Source: JAXLWB01 sp046328715
Lineage (GTDB): Bacteria > Chloroflexota > Anaerolineae > Caldilineales > Caldilineaceae
DNA: 64,000 nucleotides
Reading direction: 5' to 3'
Assembly (NCBI GenBank): GCA_046328715.1
Contig: JAXLWB010000056.1
Coordinates: forward strand, 1-64,000
This document shows positions 52,399 through 61,528 of this stretch, in pieces (positions within the stretch are counted from its first letter, which is position 1; every line of letters starts with the position of its first letter). The translations under genes and the position numbers were made by a program. The notes under the pieces are model-generated. The model was not told the DNA's origin, made no database searches, and saw only the letters and a list, made by a program, of their open reading frames with translations.

Positions 52399-54888
52399 AT
52401 GGCTGCAACGCAAAGAACAACAAGTACTATCCCAAGCAATCCCCCTTATCTCGCAAATGTTTATTTTCAGGATGGGTTAAGGCTTACCGTAGCACTATGC
52501 GCCCTACTTTACCTCGTGCTGTCAACATCCCTGGATGCGGCTGGTCATGTACGAGAAGGCATGAGCATGTTGTTGCCGGTGACAATGGGCTCCTTGTTGC
52601 TCAGTGCGTTGATGTCATTTAGCCGTTTCGATGGTTTTTTTGCCTTCTCCCACAGCATGTTTACTGGGTTGGCATGGATTCTCTTTTTGATGGCGCAACA
52701 AGCACGTCAAGAGGATCTGCAAACCATCCTAGATCGTGGGATTCCCGATCTCCAAGCACGGGCTTATTTTGTTTTGCTGCGTCTCCAAAATTGGCTCGAT
52801 GCGGCACTCAACAATAAGGCCAGCGCCGATAACACGGTCTTTATTTTCGAGATCGCTCTCCTGGTTTGGTGGTTGAGCTATTTAGGGATGTGGTCGATTG
52901 TGCGCCATGGCTATACCTGGCGTGCCATCATCCCAGCCGGTGTTGTTCTGCTCATCAATACCTATTATGCCCCAAAGCCCGTCTTTTCCTTTCTCTTCGT
53001 TTTCACGCTGATCGGCTTGGTGCTGTTAGTCCGTACCAATTTGGCCGAAAAGCAGCGCATTTGGCGCGAACAGCGCATTTACTTTAGCCAGGATATTACC
53101 TGGGACTTTATGCGCAACGGGCTGATCTATGCCTTGGTCGTGCTAGCATTGGCGGTGATTGTACCCAACTTGGGAAGTAACCCCATCATACGCAGTGCCC
53201 TATCGCCGATCAGCGATCGTTGGATGCGCACGCAACAAGAAGTGTCCCGCCTGTACGAAGGGATGAATCGACGTGTCACGACTACGCAGGCTGGCTTTGG
53301 CAGTCAAATGCAGCTTGGCGGAGAACGCAACGTCGGCAGCACCTGGCTCTATTCGGTCCAGGCGATTCAACCGCGCTACTGGCGGGCAGTCGTCTACGAC
53401 GAATATACCGGTCGCGGCTGGCGCAACAGCGGAGAAGATAACTTTCAATTTGACACCAACCAAGCCATTCCAGTGCCAGGTTGGTCTGCCCGCCAGGAGA
53501 TCAGCCAGACGATCACTGTGCTCGCCGCCGTAGGTTCGACTGTAATTGGCGCACCAGACATTCGGATTGCCTCGTTGCCCTTGAAAGCCAGGGTTGGTAG
53601 TTCACCTGCACAACCCTTTTTTGGCAGCAGTGTCGATACTATTAAAACCGAAACAGGCGCCGTGGAGTTGACAATGATCAACACCACCCGTGACCTCGAC
53701 GTCGGGGATAAATACGTGGTCTACAGCAATGCGACCGATGTCACGATTGCGCAGTTACGCGAAGCAGGAACGAATTATCCACAGTCTATTCTCGATAAGT
53801 ATCTACAGTTGCCCGAAAATTTTTCGCCACGGGTTCGCAAACTGGCCGAAGATACCGTGGTCGGTTTGAGTACACCGTACGACAAGGCCAAAGCAATTGA
53901 AACTTACCTGCGTTCGATTAAGTACGACGACGCCATTCCTGCCCCCGGCCCTAATGTGGATCCATTAGAGTACTTTCTCTTCGACATCCGTCGCGGCTAC
54001 TGCGATTACTACGCCAGTTCAATGGTCACTATGTTGCGCAGCGTCGGCGTGCCGGCGCGGCCAGCTAGCGGCTATGCTGAAGGGCTATACGACGACGAAA
54101 GTGGTGTCTACTTCATCGGCGAGAAAGATGCACACACCTGGGTCGAAGTCTTTTTCCCTAGCTTAGGTTGGGTTGAGTTTGAACCAACCGCCGCCGAATC
54201 CCCGCTTACTCGCCCGGAAAAGGAAACCGAGGTCAATACAACGCTGGGCAACAACAACGAGCCTAAGTATGAGGAAGGTACTGTCTTTCCCACTACTGAT
54301 CCGCTGCTAGGAAATAATCAGTCACTCCAGGATGAACCACAAGATCCAGGGGTAGCGCCAACCGAGTCGCGGGCTCTATTGCCGTGGTGGGCATGGTTAA
54401 TTATTACGCCGATACTCTTGCTGCTCGGTTTGCGGCTGCTTTGGCAACTACAAATGGGAGTTCCCACTGCTTTCACAACCGATATTGCACCGATTCTTTA
54501 TGAACGGATGCAACGCTGGGCAGAGCGGCTGCGTCTGCCTTTCCCTGCCCACTTCACGCCCTTTGAACAGGAAAAACGGCTATCACAAGCCATGCCCCAG
54601 GCACAGGAACCTATCCGGGTCGTCACGCGATCCTTTGTCTACCATCAGTTTGCGCCGCAAGCCCACAACCATCAGAATGGCAATCACGTGGCAAGTGAGG
54701 AAGAGCACAGACTCCTTGACGCATGGCGTACAATGTTACCGATTTTTGTAAAAAAGTGGGCTACTCAGTGGCTACCTGGGCAAAACGGAACGAACAACAG
54801 CCATTTTACAGTGGAAAACAACGTGCGGAGTGAACGAGTTATCCCCAAAGCTGGACTCAGAAGAAGAAAACGAAGAGAAAAGCAGTAA
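52399..54888 (+). CDS. TgpA-like membrane protein with transglutaminase-like domain
   Basis: An 829-residue protein. About seven membrane segments lie in the first 270 residues. A periplasmic region follows with the transglutaminase-like core: C535 in RRGYCDYYASSM, H579 in KDAHTWVEV and E595 in WVEFEPT, where the third position of the triad is usually Asp. A further membrane segment (WWAWLIITPILLLLGLRLL) and a DUF4129-type cytoplasmic tail end the protein. TgpA-type proteins are essential in some bacteria and probably process envelope peptides. The stop codon lies in a CAGT-word repeat. Confidence 0.9.
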   Translation: MAATQRTTSTIPSNPPYLANVYFQDGLRLTVALCALLYLVLSTSLDAAGHVREGMSMLLPVTMGSLLLSALMSFSRFDGFFAFSHSMFTGLAWILFLMAQQARQEDLQTILDRGIPDLQARAYFVLLRLQNWLDAALNNKASADNTVFIFEIALLVWWLSYLGMWSIVRHGYTWRAIIPAGVVLLINTYYAPKPVFSFLFVFTLIGLVLLVRTNLAEKQRIWREQRIYFSQDITWDFMRNGLIYALVVLALAVIVPNLGSNPIIRSALSPISDRWMRTQQEVSRLYEGMNRRVTTTQAGFGSQMQLGGERNVGSTWLYSVQAIQPRYWRAVVYDEYTGRGWRNSGEDNFQFDTNQAIPVPGWSARQEISQTITVLAAVGSTVIGAPDIRIASLPLKARVGSSPAQPFFGSSVDTIKTETGAVELTMINTTRDLDVGDKYVVYSNATDVTIAQLREAGTNYPQSILDKYLQLPENFSPRVRKLAEDTVVGLSTPYDKAKAIETYLRSIKYDDAIPAPGPNVDPLEYFLFDIRRGYCDYYASSMVTMLRSVGVPARPASGYAEGLYDDESGVYFIGEKDAHTWVEVFFPSLGWVEFEPTAAESPLTRPEKETEVNTTLGNNNEPKYEEGTVFPTTDPLLGNNQSLQDEPQDPGVAPTESRALLPWWAWLIITPILLLLGLRLLWQLQMGVPTAFTTDIAPILYERMQRWAERLRLPFPAHFTPFEQEKRLSQAMPQAQEPIRVVTRSFVYHQFAPQAHNHQNGNHVASEEEHRLLDAWRTMLPIFVKKWATQWLPGQNGTNNSHFTVENNVRSERVIPKAGLRRRKRREKQ

Positions 54889-54938
54889 ATCAGAGAGACA
54901 GCAGAACAGTACTGGCACTGTCCCACTGATTTACTATC
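54883..54938. repeat. CAGT-word palindrome at the end of the TgpA-like gene
   Basis: CAGTAAATCAGAGAGACAG on the left pairs with CTGTCCCACTGATTTACT on the right. The TAA stop of the transglutaminase-like gene is formed by the first word, so the last residues of the protein are set by the repeat. Confidence 0.82.
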
Positions 54939-54942
54939 AACC

Positions 54943-55599
54943 CTACTGTACTACGTTCAGCAACATCACCTGCGTCTCTTCGGGCAGGTTGCTTTTGCTA
55001 AGTTTTAGCGTATCCTGCGACTCTGGCGCAGAAACTCCTAATTCCTTGAGGAATCGCTCGACCGGTTCCAATGACTCGGCCAGTTCATTATTGAGACCGT
55101 TGTGTCGATAATGCATTGGAATCACAACCTTCGGTTCCAACATGCCGACCACCTCGACCGCACGCCGTGGATCGAGCGTATCCCCACCACCAACTGGCAC
55201 CAGCAAGATATCAATGTCGCGCACATTGAGTTGTTCAATCTCGGACTGTGTAGGAACCTCGCCAATATCGCCTAGATGGCCTAGCGTCAGATCGCCAAAC
55301 TCAAAGAAATAAGCAACGTTGCGTTCCGATCGTCCCTCTTTGGGTTTGCGATGATAGGTGGTGAGTCCAGTGATAAAGGTATTTCTCAATTCATACTCGC
55401 CTGGGCCGCGCAGCACCTTTGGCTCACCCAGGATGCGATCCGCCGCGTTGTGTCCAGGGCGATCATGGCTCACAGTGACAATGTCAGCACGAGCCTTTGG
55501 CAGTGCCATGCCAACGTTTTTTTCAAAGGGATCGCAGATGATGGTTACGCCGCCCTCGCGGATACGAAAGCAAGAGAGCCCATACCAGTTGATATCCAT
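54943..55599 (-). CDS. MBL-fold hydrolase-like protein with incomplete metal motif (UlaG-type)
   Basis: A 218-residue metallo-beta-lactamase-fold protein of the UlaG/YtnP-like group. The motif that normally reads HxHxDH is SHDRPGHN at 44-51: H45 and H50 remain, but the second His is Arg and the Asp is Gly. Later positions are FGDLTLGHLGDIGE, ILLVPVGGGDTL and IPMHYRHNG, close to the usual pattern. The enzyme may bind a single metal or be inactive. ATG 55599 gives the standard opening MDINWYGLSCFRI. Confidence 0.85.
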   Translation of the reverse strand: MDINWYGLSCFRIREGGVTIICDPFEKNVGMALPKARADIVTVSHDRPGHNAADRILGEPKVLRGPGEYELRNTFITGLTTYHRKPKEGRSERNVAYFFEFGDLTLGHLGDIGEVPTQSEIEQLNVRDIDILLVPVGGGDTLDPRRAVEVVGMLEPKVVIPMHYRHNGLNNELAESLEPVERFLKELGVSAPESQDTLKLSKSNLPEETQVMLLNVVQ

Positions 55600-55999
55600 A
55601 GATAATGTCCCCATTCTCTCGAACAAATGTTTTCAATCACTATACCGCAACTTCAACATTGAATCAAAACTTGTAACTACCAAGGCAGCGATGAAACTTG
55701 ACCGACACTTTCTCGTATAAGCTTGCGGAGGGAGTTGAGTTCCCGACCCATTTTTACCATACAGTACTGGTCAAGTTGGTATAGCGTGATCAACTCTCGC
55801 CCTGGGACAGGCTTTTCCCAGAAGAGGATGGGTTCGATCGTTACAATTGAAGTAGAATTCTGAAATGGTTGCAAGAAAACAAACGTGGTACTATTATGAC
55901 CAAAGAAAGGAGCAAGGTTGCAAAATTGTAAGACGACTTGGTACGCTTCCCTTTCGCAACCAGAATGCTTACTATTGAGTAGTTAATAGGAGAATCTCT
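55600..55999. other. 400-base intergenic region without a convincing gene
   Basis: Between the MBL-fold gene and the PH-domain gene. It holds a weak minus-strand frame (55677-55874, TTG start, no ribosome site) ending in SLRKLIRESVGQ. It also has a GGTTGCAAAA/TTTCGCAACC pair near 55916-55961, and AGGAGA (55989-55994) that serves the next gene. No terminator or RNA was recognised. Confidence 0.5.
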
Positions 56000-56596
56000 A
56001 TGCAACGCGATCAAATGCGTCAGATCGTCAACGACGCTGTACAAAAATCACTGACTGAGAGCAATGTCACCATGAGTGCCATTCCCAGCGGGCAGCTCAA
56101 TGCACTAGTCAATGCTCTTGCCGATGGCATGTTTGCAGCTTTGTCCGCAGTCGAGGAATCAACTGATGCCCAACCATCGGCAACGCCCACTGCGCTTCCA
56201 AACAGTTTTGCCAGTGTCGACCCGCAACATCTGGCCGAAGAGAAGTTACTTTGGCGCGGACGCCCCTATATGACTATCGGCACAGTGTACGAACTGACCA
56301 GCCAACGTCTGCGCATTATCCGTGGCTTGCTGGGCAACCAGATCGAGGAGATTGAATTGATTCGGGTGCGCGATACCAAGGTCAAACAGCATGTAGGCGA
56401 ACGTTTGTTGGATGTCGGTGATATCACTGTCATCAGTGCAGACAGTGTTACGCCCACGATCGTGCTCAACAACGTGCGCAACCCGGTAGAAGTACGTGAA
56501 TTAGTGCGTAAGGCCGTGCAGGTGGAGCGCCAACGCCGTGGTATGACCTATCGTGAAGTGCTCGAAGATAACGATTCGGGAAACGCTCACGCCTGA
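56000..56596 (+). CDS. Bacterial PH-domain protein
   Basis: A 198-residue soluble protein. The first ~75 residues are helical and acidic (MRQIVNDAVQKSLTESN). Residues ~78-175 form a bPH_2-type pleckstrin-like domain (EEKLLWRGRPYMT, YELTSQRLRIIRGLLGNQIEEIELIRVRD). A basic helix (VQVERQRRGMTYREVL) ends it. PH-like domains of this class often appear in small membrane-associated stress proteins, but here there is no membrane segment. AGGAGA six bases before the ATG is a strong ribosome site. Function is unknown. Confidence 0.82.
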   Translation: MQRDQMRQIVNDAVQKSLTESNVTMSAIPSGQLNALVNALADGMFAALSAVEESTDAQPSATPTALPNSFASVDPQHLAEEKLLWRGRPYMTIGTVYELTSQRLRIIRGLLGNQIEEIELIRVRDTKVKQHVGERLLDVGDITVISADSVTPTIVLNNVRNPVEVRELVRKAVQVERQRRGMTYREVLEDNDSGNAHA

Positions 56597-56601
56597 GCAA
56601 A

Positions 56602-56672
56602 GTAGGAATTAGGGAATTAGGAGATTAATACGATTAAATCTCTTAATCTCCTAACTCCCAATCTCCAATTTC
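56602..56672. repeat. GGAGATTA-word palindrome
   Basis: Left words GGAATTAGGGAATTAGGAGATTA are answered by AATCTCTTAATCTCCTAAC and TCCCAATCTCC. It lies between the PH-domain gene and the inositol monophosphatase gene. Confidence 0.82.
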
Positions 56673-56681
56673 CTTCTTCTC

Positions 56682-57509
56682 ATGAATACAATTCACATCG
56701 AATCGGTTATATCTACCGCTGTGCGCGCCGTAGATTTGGTGCTAGAGATGCGGCGTGCTGGGCAGTTGGGCATCAAAACCAAAAGCAACGTTAGTGATCT
56801 CGTCACCGAAGCCGACCTGGCCAGTGAACGCTTGATCCGCTCGACACTCTATGATCTCGACCCGTCGATTGGCTTTCTGGGTGAGGAGAGCAAAGGAACG
56901 CCCACCGAGGAGTGCTATTGGGTGGTCGATCCAATTGATGGCACGGTCAACTATGCCAGCGATATCCCCTATGGCGCAGTGACAATTGCGCTGCAACAGG
57001 GCGAGCAGACAATCCTTGGCGTCACGGCACAAATTCCCTATCGTCGTATCTACTGGACCAAACTGGGCGAAGGTGCCTATGCGCGTGACCCGGATGGCTC
57101 GCAACGACGACTGCAAGTCAACGATACGGATGAGCTGCGCTTGGCCTTTATGGCCACCGGCTCACCTTATCACGCTTCGGAGCACGAAGACAACAACAGC
57201 GCCGAATTCAGTTATCTTTATACTCGTAGTCGGCAATTGCGCATCTTCGGCGCAGCCGCCATTGACATTGCCCAAGTTGCCACTGGCGGTTTAGCCGCCT
57301 TTTGGGAAGGCTGGCTCAACCCTTGGGACGCCGCAACAGGGGCACTCCTGGTGTGCGAGGCGGGTGGAATCGTTACTGGCTATGATGGCAAACCTTGGCG
57401 CTTTGGCAGCCCTGGCTTGGTGGCCAGCAACGGTAAAATTCACGGACAGTTGTTGAAGGCCATTCAAACCGCACGCCAAAATCTGACGCAGAAGTTGATT
57501 CCAGTGTAG
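56682..57509 (+). CDS. Inositol monophosphatase family protein
   Basis: A 275-residue Mg2+-dependent phosphatase of the IMPase/SuhB family. Metal-binding motifs are SDLVTEADLASE, FLGEESKG and VVDPIDGTVNYA, and the C-terminal signature is NPWDAATGALLVCEAGG. It probably dephosphorylates inositol phosphates, sugar bisphosphates or histidinol phosphate; the precise substrate is not readable. It starts ten bases after the repeat element and has no strong ribosome site. Confidence 0.93.
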   Translation: MNTIHIESVISTAVRAVDLVLEMRRAGQLGIKTKSNVSDLVTEADLASERLIRSTLYDLDPSIGFLGEESKGTPTEECYWVVDPIDGTVNYASDIPYGAVTIALQQGEQTILGVTAQIPYRRIYWTKLGEGAYARDPDGSQRRLQVNDTDELRLAFMATGSPYHASEHEDNNSAEFSYLYTRSRQLRIFGAAAIDIAQVATGGLAAFWEGWLNPWDAATGALLVCEAGGIVTGYDGKPWRFGSPGLVASNGKIHGQLLKAIQTARQNLTQKLIPV

Positions 57510-57538
57510 AATTGCAAGTTACCAGTTACGACATCAGT

Positions 57539-58955
57539 AACAAATTAAGCATTTACAGAGGTTGTCAAATCTGGGGAGAGCAGACAAGCCTGTAAAATGA
57601 AAGGATGAGCGAACCAGAAAAAGAAAATAAAACTAAAAAAAGCAAGCAGTGTGCGACACCGCGAGCGGTTCAGCGTGATCGGAGCAAACGGTTGAGCAGC
57701 GAATTGCCAGATGAACAAGTGGTAGAACGGCTCCACGCGATTGTGCATCCAGCGACCCTGGCGCAAATCGCTGTATACGAAGCGCTTGGGCTGCGTGCCC
57801 GCATCTGACGTTACCCGTGATGATGGCCTTAGTATTGAGTCTGCTCTGGCAGCAAACCGGCAGCATCTGCGAAATGGTGCGACTGGTGCACGAAGAATGT
57901 GTTTTGTGGGTCGCCCCTTACAAGGCTTAACGCAACAAGCACTCTCGACTCGCTTGCGTATGTTGCCAGCAGAGTTGTTTCTGCAAGTTCTGCTGAGCTA
58001 TTGCCTGGACTGGCAAAACGCAGTTTGGAACGCAGCCGCCCTTACCCGCTGAACTTGCCTGGGCGAAAAGGCAATACACTCAGGTTTGCGCCTGCGATGG
58101 CTCAACTCTGGATGCACTCTTGTGCAAGGTCGGGTTGCTGCAGGAGAATGAAAAGAATCCATTGGCGGGACGCATGTTAGCGATTCTGGATATCGTCACT
58201 CGCCTGCCTACCCAGGTTTGGTATGAAGAAGATGCACAAGCGCATGACCAAAGCTTTCTCGACAAAGTGCGCTCCCATCTGCTCACAGGCAGCCTGCTCA
58301 TTTTCGATTTGGGTTTCACCAACTTCACTTTCTTCCGCCACCTTGGTGAACAAGGTGTCTTTTTTCATCACACGTGCCAAGAGCAATCTGGCATTCCAGG
58401 GGGAATCGTTGCTGCTCAAAACTGCTGTGGTGCATGACCAAATCGGTTGGATTGGACAAGGTGATGACCGCCAGCAAGTGCGCCTGATTCAATTTCTCTA
58501 TCACGGCAAGTGGTATCGCTATCTCACCAACGACCTCGATGCATCGCATCTTCCCGTTGAGTATGCCGTGGCTCTTTACTGGCAACGCTGGCGAATTGAA
58601 GATGCCTATGCCATTGTCAAACGCCTGCTCGGTTTAGCTTTCTTTCATTGTTCGGCTCGAGAATGCTGTACAATGCAACTCTGGGCGACCTGGATTCTCT
58701 ATGCGGTTCTGGTTGACCTGACTGACCAAGTCGCTCAGCAACTCAACAAACCCTTTGCTCGCATTTCTATGGAGATGGTCTATCGCTCGCTTCCTTTCTT
58801 TGCTAGGACTCATCACAAGGGGAATGCCGACAACCTGATTGATTATCTTGTTGCCAATGTCAAACGCCTGGGCATTCTTAAATCTATCCGTTCTGACCAA
58901 CCGTCAACTCTTCTCTCCCTCAAGTTGACAATCGCTCTAAACGCTTAATTTGTCA
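57539..58955. mobile_element. Decayed IS4-type insertion sequence with terminal inverted repeats
   Basis: The left end (57538-57568) and the right end (58925-58955) form ~31-bp imperfect inverted repeats with about 26 matches, sharing ACAAATTAAGC and TTGTCAA. Between them is a single frameshifted transposase. No clear target-site duplication is visible. TTACGAG-type words lie on both sides (57518-57531 and from 58962), so the element probably entered one of the local word repeats. Confidence 0.8.
57605..58948 (+). pseudogene. IS4-family DDE transposase, multiply frameshifted
   Basis: Pieces of one transposase are spread over all three plus frames: RLHAIVHPATLAQIAVYEALG near 57.7 kb, LPVMMALVLSLLWQQTGS in another frame, LTQQALSTRLRMLPAELF, then VGLLQENEKNPLAGRM through DLGFTNFTFFRHL, and last a 58223-58948 frame with the catalytic tail YWQRWRIEDAYAIVKRLL (YREK-like) and YHGKWYRYLTNDL. 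At least four frameshifts are needed to join them, so it is inactive. Confidence 0.85.
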
Positions 58956-58961
58956 CCAATG

Positions 58962-59030
58962 CAGTTACGAGTTACGAATTTTCTATTTCGACAACTTACT
59001 CGTAACTCGTAACTCGTAATTCGTAACTCC
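58962..59030. repeat. TTACGAG-word palindrome
   Basis: CAGTTACGAGTTACGAATT on the left is mirrored by CTCGTAACTCGTAACTCGTAATTCGTAACTC words on the right. It lies between the IS right end and the MttB-family gene. Confidence 0.85.
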
Positions 59031-59049
59031 AAATGGGAAAAATCCGACT

Positions 59050-60633
59050 ATGAGCCTTGTTGCCCAATCGCAGAGCACACAAACTTCTGCTGACCGCCGC
59101 GCTGCCCGTCGCCAGCGCCGTATGGTTTCACCCCTGGCAAACATTCCGTTTAAGCAGCGCATCACCAACCCTTACAAGCCATTTGAAGTGCTTACACCCG
59201 AACAAGAGGAGCAACTGCACGAAGCAGCCATGCAGATTGTCGAGAATATTGGCATTCATTTTCTGGATGCCGAAGCCTGTGACATTTGGGAACAGGCTGG
59301 TGCCGAGGTCGATCACAAACGGCAGATGGTGAAGATGGATCGTGGGTTGCTACTCGAACTGGTGGCAAAGGCTCCCTCCCAGTTCAACTGGATCGCACGC
59401 AACCGGGAGAAAGATCGTTGGATCGGCGGCAATGACGTGGCTTTCTGCACGCACGGCGGCGTGATCTTTGCCCAGGATATGGATAAAGGTCGCCGCCCCG
59501 GCACCTTGGAGGATTACTACAACTTTCTACGTCTTAACCAAATGTGCCCAGTTTTGCACTTTACCGGCGATCAACTGGTAGTGCCACACGATGTCAAGGT
59601 GAGCTATCGTCACTTGCGCCGCACCTACGGGGCAATTACGCTTTGCGACAAGCCCTACATGGAGGCCCCACACGGACGCATCATCGCCGGCGATGCGGTC
59701 GAAATGGCCAAGATCGTCTTTCAGGATGACATTACCCAGTGGGATTCGCCAGTCCTGGGCGGTATCATCAACTCCTCCAGCCCGCTGCGCTACGATGACC
59801 GTATGATCGGCGGCATGATCGCCTACGCCCGTGCTGGTCAGGTGCTAATTATCACACCCTTTGTACTAGCTGGAGCGATGAGCCCAATCACGATCGCATC
59901 TGCCGTGGCGCAACAGAATGCCGAAGCACTGATGGGAATTGCCTTTGTGCAGGCCATTCGTCCCGGTTCGCCAGTGCTCTACGGTGGCTTTACCTCCAAT
60001 ATTGACATGAAGAGCGGCGCACCTGCCTTTGGTACGCCCGAAGGGGCCTGGGCGATGGCGATCGGTGCACAATTGGCACGCCGCTACAAACTACCCTACC
60101 GCGGGTCAGGCAGTCTCAACACCTCAAAATTGCCCGACGCCCAAGCTGCCTATGAAACGATGTGGACAACCTGGCCGGCGATTCTGGCTCACACCAACTT
60201 TATCATGCATTCTGTGGGCTGGCTGGAAGGCGGTCTGACCGTCTCCTTCGAAAAGTGCATCATCGACATGGAAAGCCTCGCTATGTTCCAACACTTTCTG
60301 GCGGGTATGGAGATCAGCGAGGCCACCCTCGCACTCGATGTGATGGCCCAAGTCGAGCCTGCTGGAAGCCAATACAAGACGCACTTCGAGACACCTCACA
60401 CTCAGGCCCGCTACTCGACCGAGTTCTACTCTCCCTTCCTCGCCGACCGCGACAACTACGAACTTTGGAAGGAACGAGGCGCACTCGACACAGCCCAGCG
60501 TGCTAATAAAATCTGGAAGCAACTGCTCGAAGAGTACGAAGCACCGCCACTGGATGTTGCGATTGAACAAGAATTGCGCGAGTTTGTGGAGAGACGGGAA
60601 AGTGAGTTAGTGGGGGTGGAGTTGTATACGTAG
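59050..60633 (+). CDS. Trimethylamine methyltransferase (MttB) superfamily protein, non-pyrrolysine
   Basis: A 527-residue MttB-family barrel protein. The opening LTPEQEEQLHEAAMQIVENIGIHF, the core LVVPHDVKVSYRHLR, then TPFVLAGAMSPITIASAVAQQNAEAL and GSGSLNTSKLPDAQAAYET are typical of the superfamily. There is no in-frame UAG, so this is one of the non-Pyl members, which demethylate quaternary amines such as glycine betaine or carnitine and pass the methyl group to a corrinoid protein. No corrinoid protein gene is adjacent, so the substrate and acceptor remain open. Confidence 0.9.
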   Translation: MSLVAQSQSTQTSADRRAARRQRRMVSPLANIPFKQRITNPYKPFEVLTPEQEEQLHEAAMQIVENIGIHFLDAEACDIWEQAGAEVDHKRQMVKMDRGLLLELVAKAPSQFNWIARNREKDRWIGGNDVAFCTHGGVIFAQDMDKGRRPGTLEDYYNFLRLNQMCPVLHFTGDQLVVPHDVKVSYRHLRRTYGAITLCDKPYMEAPHGRIIAGDAVEMAKIVFQDDITQWDSPVLGGIINSSSPLRYDDRMIGGMIAYARAGQVLIITPFVLAGAMSPITIASAVAQQNAEALMGIAFVQAIRPGSPVLYGGFTSNIDMKSGAPAFGTPEGAWAMAIGAQLARRYKLPYRGSGSLNTSKLPDAQAAYETMWTTWPAILAHTNFIMHSVGWLEGGLTVSFEKCIIDMESLAMFQHFLAGMEISEATLALDVMAQVEPAGSQYKTHFETPHTQARYSTEFYSPFLADRDNYELWKERGALDTAQRANKIWKQLLEEYEAPPLDVAIEQELREFVERRESELVGVELYT

Positions 60634-60640
60634 AGGTAAA

Positions 60641-61147
60641 ATGCTATCAGCAAACGAGATTCGCACATGTTTGCAGGAGCTAAACGACGAGCTCTGCGCG
60701 AAGGGTATTCAAGGCGAGATTTGTCTTTACGGAGGCGCAGTTATGTGTCTGGCCTATGCTGCGCGGCCTAGTACCAAGGATGTAGATGCGATCTTCGAGC
60801 CAACACAAACAATCCGCTCAATTGTGCAGCAAGTTGCAAAATCTCACGAGCTTCCTGATGATTGGCTAAACGATGCAGTGAAAGGGTTTGTGGTTCCACA
60901 TCCCCAAAGAATTCTCTTCGAACTCACTTGTTTACGAGTTTACATTCCAGAGCCAGATTATTTGCTGGCTATGAAATCGATGGCAGCCCGAGTTGATACT
61001 CAGGATCGTTCGGATATCGAGTTCCTCATTAAAAAGCTTGATATTCGTAGTGCAGAGGAAGTTTTCAAAATCATCGAGAATTACTACCGCAAACAGCAGA
61101 TTAAACCAGCGACACGTTATTTTATAGAAGAATTATTTGAGTCATGA
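60641..61147 (+). CDS. DUF6036-type nucleotidyltransferase-like protein
   Basis: A 168-residue protein with the nucleotidyltransferase-like motif LYGGAVMCL followed by RPSTKDVDAIF, where the Asp pair matches the metal-binding DxD of the fold. The middle contains KGFVVPHPQRI and YLLAMKSMAARVDTQDRSDIEFL, as in AbiEii/DUF6036 proteins found in toxin-antitoxin loci. AGAGG lies before ATG. The stop overlaps the start of the next small gene by four bases, which suggests a two-gene unit. Confidence 0.85.
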   Translation: MLSANEIRTCLQELNDELCAKGIQGEICLYGGAVMCLAYAARPSTKDVDAIFEPTQTIRSIVQQVAKSHELPDDWLNDAVKGFVVPHPQRILFELTCLRVYIPEPDYLLAMKSMAARVDTQDRSDIEFLIKKLDIRSAEEVFKIIENYYRKQQIKPATRYFIEELFES

Positions 61148-61497
61148 ACACATTACGAGAGGTTCAACAGAAAATCCAGACAGATCCTGAACATTGGTCG
61201 ATCTATTTGATGGACTTTGTCGACGATTTTCGTCGTTACAAAGATTTGAAGATGGTTGACGAACCAATCGCACGCCATGACGAACGATTCGACGCGCTGC
61301 TTGCTTCAACTGCGGAGGCATTATGCGATGAAAGTCACATTATGCCGCCGTTGTGGCTTGCAACTGTGCCAGCCTGTTTCAAACCTTGGTTTGTCTCGGG
61401 TGTGGAAAATCTCAAGGCAATTGCTCTTGCCGAAAGCCCAACCCGATTCCGAATTCGTAAAATATTCGTTCTCGAAAATTTCCTAAGTCGAGTTTGA
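61144..61497 (+). CDS. Small partner protein of the nucleotidyltransferase gene
   Basis: A 117-residue protein of unknown function, coupled by ATGA to the nucleotidyltransferase gene. The C-terminal segment PWFVSGVENLKAIALAESP followed by FRIRKIFVLENFLSRV is a conserved tail I recall from small proteins encoded next to such nucleotidyltransferases. The N-terminal half has HWSIYLMDFVDDFRRYKD. A two-component toxin-antitoxin or signalling role is an inference from the layout. Confidence 0.75.
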   Translation: MNTLREVQQKIQTDPEHWSIYLMDFVDDFRRYKDLKMVDEPIARHDERFDALLASTAEALCDESHIMPPLWLATVPACFKPWFVSGVENLKAIALAESPTRFRIRKIFVLENFLSRV

Positions 61498-61528
61498 TAA
61501 TCGTTGCATTTTTCCACTTACATTGAAA

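Noticed and set aside
55677..55874. Minus-strand frame of 65 residues
   Set aside because: It begins only with TTG, has no ribosome site and matches nothing I recognise, although the C-terminal part looks protein-like. It is kept only as part of the described intergenic region.
59050..60633. Pyrrolysine-containing MttB
   Set aside because: The frame has no internal UAG and aligns without a gap, so it is a non-Pyl family member.
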